Below, piece after piece: positions 61,918-64,000 of a DNA stretch of 64,000 nucleotides. The translations under genes and the position numbers were made by a program. Source of the DNA: Ruminiclostridium papyrosolvens DSM 2782 (GTDB taxonomy: Bacteria > Bacillota > Clostridia > Acetivibrionales > DSM-1351); NCBI RefSeq assembly GCF_029318685.1, contig NZ_CP119677.1, forward strand, positions 1,846,001 to 1,910,000. Reading direction: 5' to 3'. The notes under the pieces are model-generated. The model ran no database searches and was not told the origin of the DNA. It was given only the letters and a program-made list of their open reading frames with translations. Each line of letters starts with the position of its first letter. The first letter of the stretch is position 1.

Positions 61918-62694
61918 ATGAAAATAAGATTATTATTGTTAAAGGCAAAAAAAATACCTAAAAAAGTTATAATAATGTTTATACTTACGTTTGCACTGTT
62001 TGCTACAATAGGCTATACCGCCAACACAGTTGGCGTTTTTAACCCGGCAAAGCACCTTCCGATTTACAGTGTTGAAACAGAACAAAAGGCTGTTTCAATC
62101 ACTTTTGACTGTGCCTGGGGAGCAGGCGACATACCACAAATACTTGATACCCTTAAAAAAGATAATGTAAAAGCAACATTTTTTATGGTTGGACAGTGGG
62201 CAGAAAAGTTCCCTGATGCAGTCAAACTTATAGCAAATGACGGTCATGATATTGCTAACCACGGGTATTCACATCTACGTATGAGTACAATCAGTAAGGA
62301 GAAGTGCAAAAGTGAAATAGAACTATGCAACCAAAAACTGGAAGAAATATCGGGTGTTAAAATAAACCTCTTTAGACCACCATACGGAGATTATAATAAT
62401 ACTGTTGTAGATACCTGTAATGAAATGGGATGTTACCCCATTCAATGGAATGTTGACAGTCTTGACTGGCGTAAGGAAATGAGTAGGCAGGCCATATTAG
62501 ACAGAATTCTCAAAAGAACCAAGCCGGGTGCAATACTGCTTTTCCATAATGACACCCAGTATACAGCACAGCTTCTCCCTGAGATTATAAAAGGACTTAA
62601 ATCTCAGGGACTTGAATTCTTACCTGTATCTCAATTAATAATGAAAGAAAATTATTACATTGATGATCAGGGAAGACAGCAAAATAAAAAATAG
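61918..62694 (+). CDS. pdaB: Polysaccharide deacetylase, PdaB-like
   Basis: 258 residues from the ATG, 9 bases after GGGAG; a TTG at 61912 is too close to it. A signal/anchor helix at about 18-36 precedes a NodB deacetylase domain: ITFDCAWGAGD (catalytic Asp-x; second Asp replaced by Cys-Ala as in PdaB relatives), ANHGYSHLRMS (metal-binding HxxxH), FRPPYGDYN and LLFHND. PdaB-type enzymes act on peptidoglycan during sporulation and maintain the spore cortex. Confidence 0.85.
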   Translation: MKIRLLLLKAKKIPKKVIIMFILTFALFATIGYTANTVGVFNPAKHLPIYSVETEQKAVSITFDCAWGAGDIPQILDTLKKDNVKATFFMVGQWAEKFPDAVKLIANDGHDIANHGYSHLRMSTISKEKCKSEIELCNQKLEEISGVKINLFRPPYGDYNNTVVDTCNEMGCYPIQWNVDSLDWRKEMSRQAILDRILKRTKPGAILLFHNDTQYTAQLLPEIIKGLKSQGLEFLPVSQLIMKENYYIDDQGRQQNKK

Positions 62695-62766
62695 TAGTTA
62701 TATAATAAGAGTACGTTCAAGTATTGTGTAAATAGTAAAATGATATTAATTTTTAAATTTAATTTT

Positions 62767-62803
62767 GGGGCAATGCCTGATTATCAGGTATTAGCCCCTT
62801 AGT
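62767..62803 (+). terminator. Intrinsic terminator-like hairpin
   Basis: GGGGCAATGCCTGA and TCAGGTATTAGCCCC form a long stem with a TTA loop. The following T run is weak. Confidence 0.6.
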
Positions 62804-62939
62804 TGCATTATAAAGCTAAATTAAATTAAAATAAACTTGCAACCAAATTCTTGTTTTTTGTATAATTATTGATTATAATGTAAAATAATGTTTTTAATGG
62901 AATTACATACATTTTGAATTTGTTTATTAGGAGGGTAAA

Positions 62940-64000
62940 ATGAGAAAAGTAATTAAGAAAGTCAAATTAGTAGCGTTAGCATTAGCTCTATTTACTGTGG
63001 CAGGATTCCTTAATGATAATGGTATTATCAATTTTGGCTTACTATCAAATACGGTATACGCAGCAACTACCTTAACCTCTGATGACGGGTTATGGAATTT
63101 TACTGAAGCAGGCGAAATAGGCAACTATTTGGGTAGTGAAACTGTAGTAACAATACCTGAGCAGCTTTCATCAAATAGTGTCACGTATAATATCACAAAG
63201 ATTCCTTGGAATGCATTAAGCTGGAATAACAATATTACTCAGATTAACATTGGCTCCAACATTACGTACATAGCTAATTCGCCATTTGCAGATATGACAA
63301 GCCTAAAGGATATAAAGGTAAGTTCCGGAAATGCAAATTACTGTGATATAAACGGTATTTTATACAATAAGGGAAAATCAAAATTGATGAGATTTCCCCA
63401 AATGAATTCCACTGAGGTTTTGGAGTTACCGGATACATTTGTAGAGTGTAATATCAATGCTTTAGAAAAATGCTCAAATGTACATATGTTAAAAATACCT
63501 GCAAGCTACAGAGGAAAAGCAAGTAGTGCAGGGGATACATTAACATATAAATCATTTCCAAATTTAGAGAATATTGAGGTTTCACAGGGAAATGTCAATT
63601 ACACAAGTCAGGATGGTGTCCTTTACAATTATGATAAATCAATGCTTGTATGGTATCCTGCCAAAAGGTTTGCCACTGATTTTACATTTCCCGATAGTGT
63701 TAAAAGCATAGCGAATAATGCATTTGAAAATGCAACAAATCTAGAAAATGTAGATCTGACATCAAATATAGATACAATAAAATCTTGTTTTTCAGGATGT
63801 AAATTAACATCTATAAATCATATTAAAACAAGAGAAGAATATATTAACTGGGATACTTCAATCAAGTCCGTATTCCAAAATAATTTAAATGTTTTTGAAC
63901 GGCAGCCCTTCTTAAAATCTCTGGTTGAGCAGGAAGTCCAATATGCTTTTGATAATTATATTCAGGCTGGTATGAATGATTATCAAAAAATCAAGGCATT
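62940..64000 (+). CDS. Leucine-rich-repeat (BspA-like) surface protein, 3' end beyond the window
   Basis: Partial: 353 codons and still open at the window edge. Starts at the ATG behind AGGAGGG. A signal peptide (about 1-40) is followed by repeats of LRR_5/BspA type with the recurrent NxxYxxxDGVLYN-like block (ANYCDINGILYNKGKSKLMRF and a second copy NYTSQDGVLYNYDKSMLV) and FENATNLENVDL. The last visible residues, VQYAFDNYIQAGMNDYQKI, look like the start of a transglutaminase-like domain, a common fusion. Secreted or surface protein. Confidence 0.85.
   Translation, partial: MRKVIKKVKLVALALALFTVAGFLNDNGIINFGLLSNTVYAATTLTSDDGLWNFTEAGEIGNYLGSETVVTIPEQLSSNSVTYNITKIPWNALSWNNNITQINIGSNITYIANSPFADMTSLKDIKVSSGNANYCDINGILYNKGKSKLMRFPQMNSTEVLELPDTFVECNINALEKCSNVHMLKIPASYRGKASSAGDTLTYKSFPNLENIEVSQGNVNYTSQDGVLYNYDKSMLVWYPAKRFATDFTFPDSVKSIANNAFENATNLENVDLTSNIDTIKSCFSGCKLTSINHIKTREEYINWDTSIKSVFQNNLNVFERQPFLKSLVEQEVQYAFDNYIQAGMNDYQKIKA

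Noticed and set aside
1..64000. CRISPR arrays, tRNA and rRNA genes, insertion sequences
   Set aside because: No regularly spaced repeats, cloverleaf or transposase signatures were found on reading.

Overview
The window looks like a chromosome segment of an anaerobic, spore-forming, low-GC Firmicute. The closest fit is the mesophilic clostridia (Clostridium/Ruminiclostridium type). Evidence: AT-rich composition, strong AGGAGG ribosome sites with frequent TTG/GTG starts, a Spo0E-like phosphatase, a PdaB-like sporulation deacetylase, ferredoxin-linked 2-oxoacid oxidoreductase, type III glutamine synthetase, a YesM/YesN sugar-ABC cluster and large secreted PKD and leucine-rich-repeat proteins. 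The genus is inferred from gene content only. No rRNA, tRNA or CRISPR array was seen.

Layout. (1) 1-6.99 kb: a cyclic-di-GMP-I riboswitch with an intrinsic terminator precedes two secreted proteins, one with a copper-amine-oxidase-N-like stalk domain and one giant PKD-repeat protein. (2) 7.0-9.3 kb: small minus-strand genes (Cys-rich protein, SUFU, GNAT, ABM monooxygenase, Spo0E-like, plus an unlisted 39-residue membrane peptide). (3) 9.4-27.6 kb: an accessory island. It holds a divergent two-TIR plus membrane-protein module, a helical toroid-like protein, a solitary PD-(D/E)XK protein, a Vat acetyltransferase/HD hydrolase/LUD operon and a 1503-residue STAND NTPase with an N-terminal nuclease (Avs-like). 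It also holds two intact tyrosine recombinases and the 3' remnant of a third. In all three cases the recombinase end is convergent with, and directly abuts, a cargo gene. (4) 27.8-33.4 kb: a SorC-type regulator with SDR dehydrogenase, FGGY kinase and EamA transporter genes, then an orphan TrpA homologue. (5) 33.6-40.5 kb: a CUT1 sugar ABC transporter (binding protein and two permeases, no ATPase) followed by a YesM-type kinase and an AraC-type response regulator. (6) 40.6-50.3 kb: zapA, ferredoxin, amidohydrolase, flavoprotein, tcdA, a ParA-like ATPase, a membrane MutS homologue and a four-gene 2-oxoacid:ferredoxin oxidoreductase operon whose alpha subunit carries an in-frame UGA. (7) 50.4-55.4 kb: an ABC transporter with a two-component system. 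(8) 55.4-64 kb: type III glutamine synthetase, transglutaminase-like protein, YmaF-like protein, M24 peptidase, AlkZ-related protein, PdaB-like deacetylase and the start of a leucine-rich-repeat protein cut by the window edge.

Most notable: the TIR / ThsB-like TIR / membrane-protein module driven from one symmetrical divergent promoter; the recurring cargo-recombinase convergent pairs, one with an 11-bp inverted-repeat site next to the recombinase; the Avs-like protein; and the in-frame UGA in an otherwise intact oxidoreductase gene. All functions are assigned by reading motifs and family resemblance; no database search was run.
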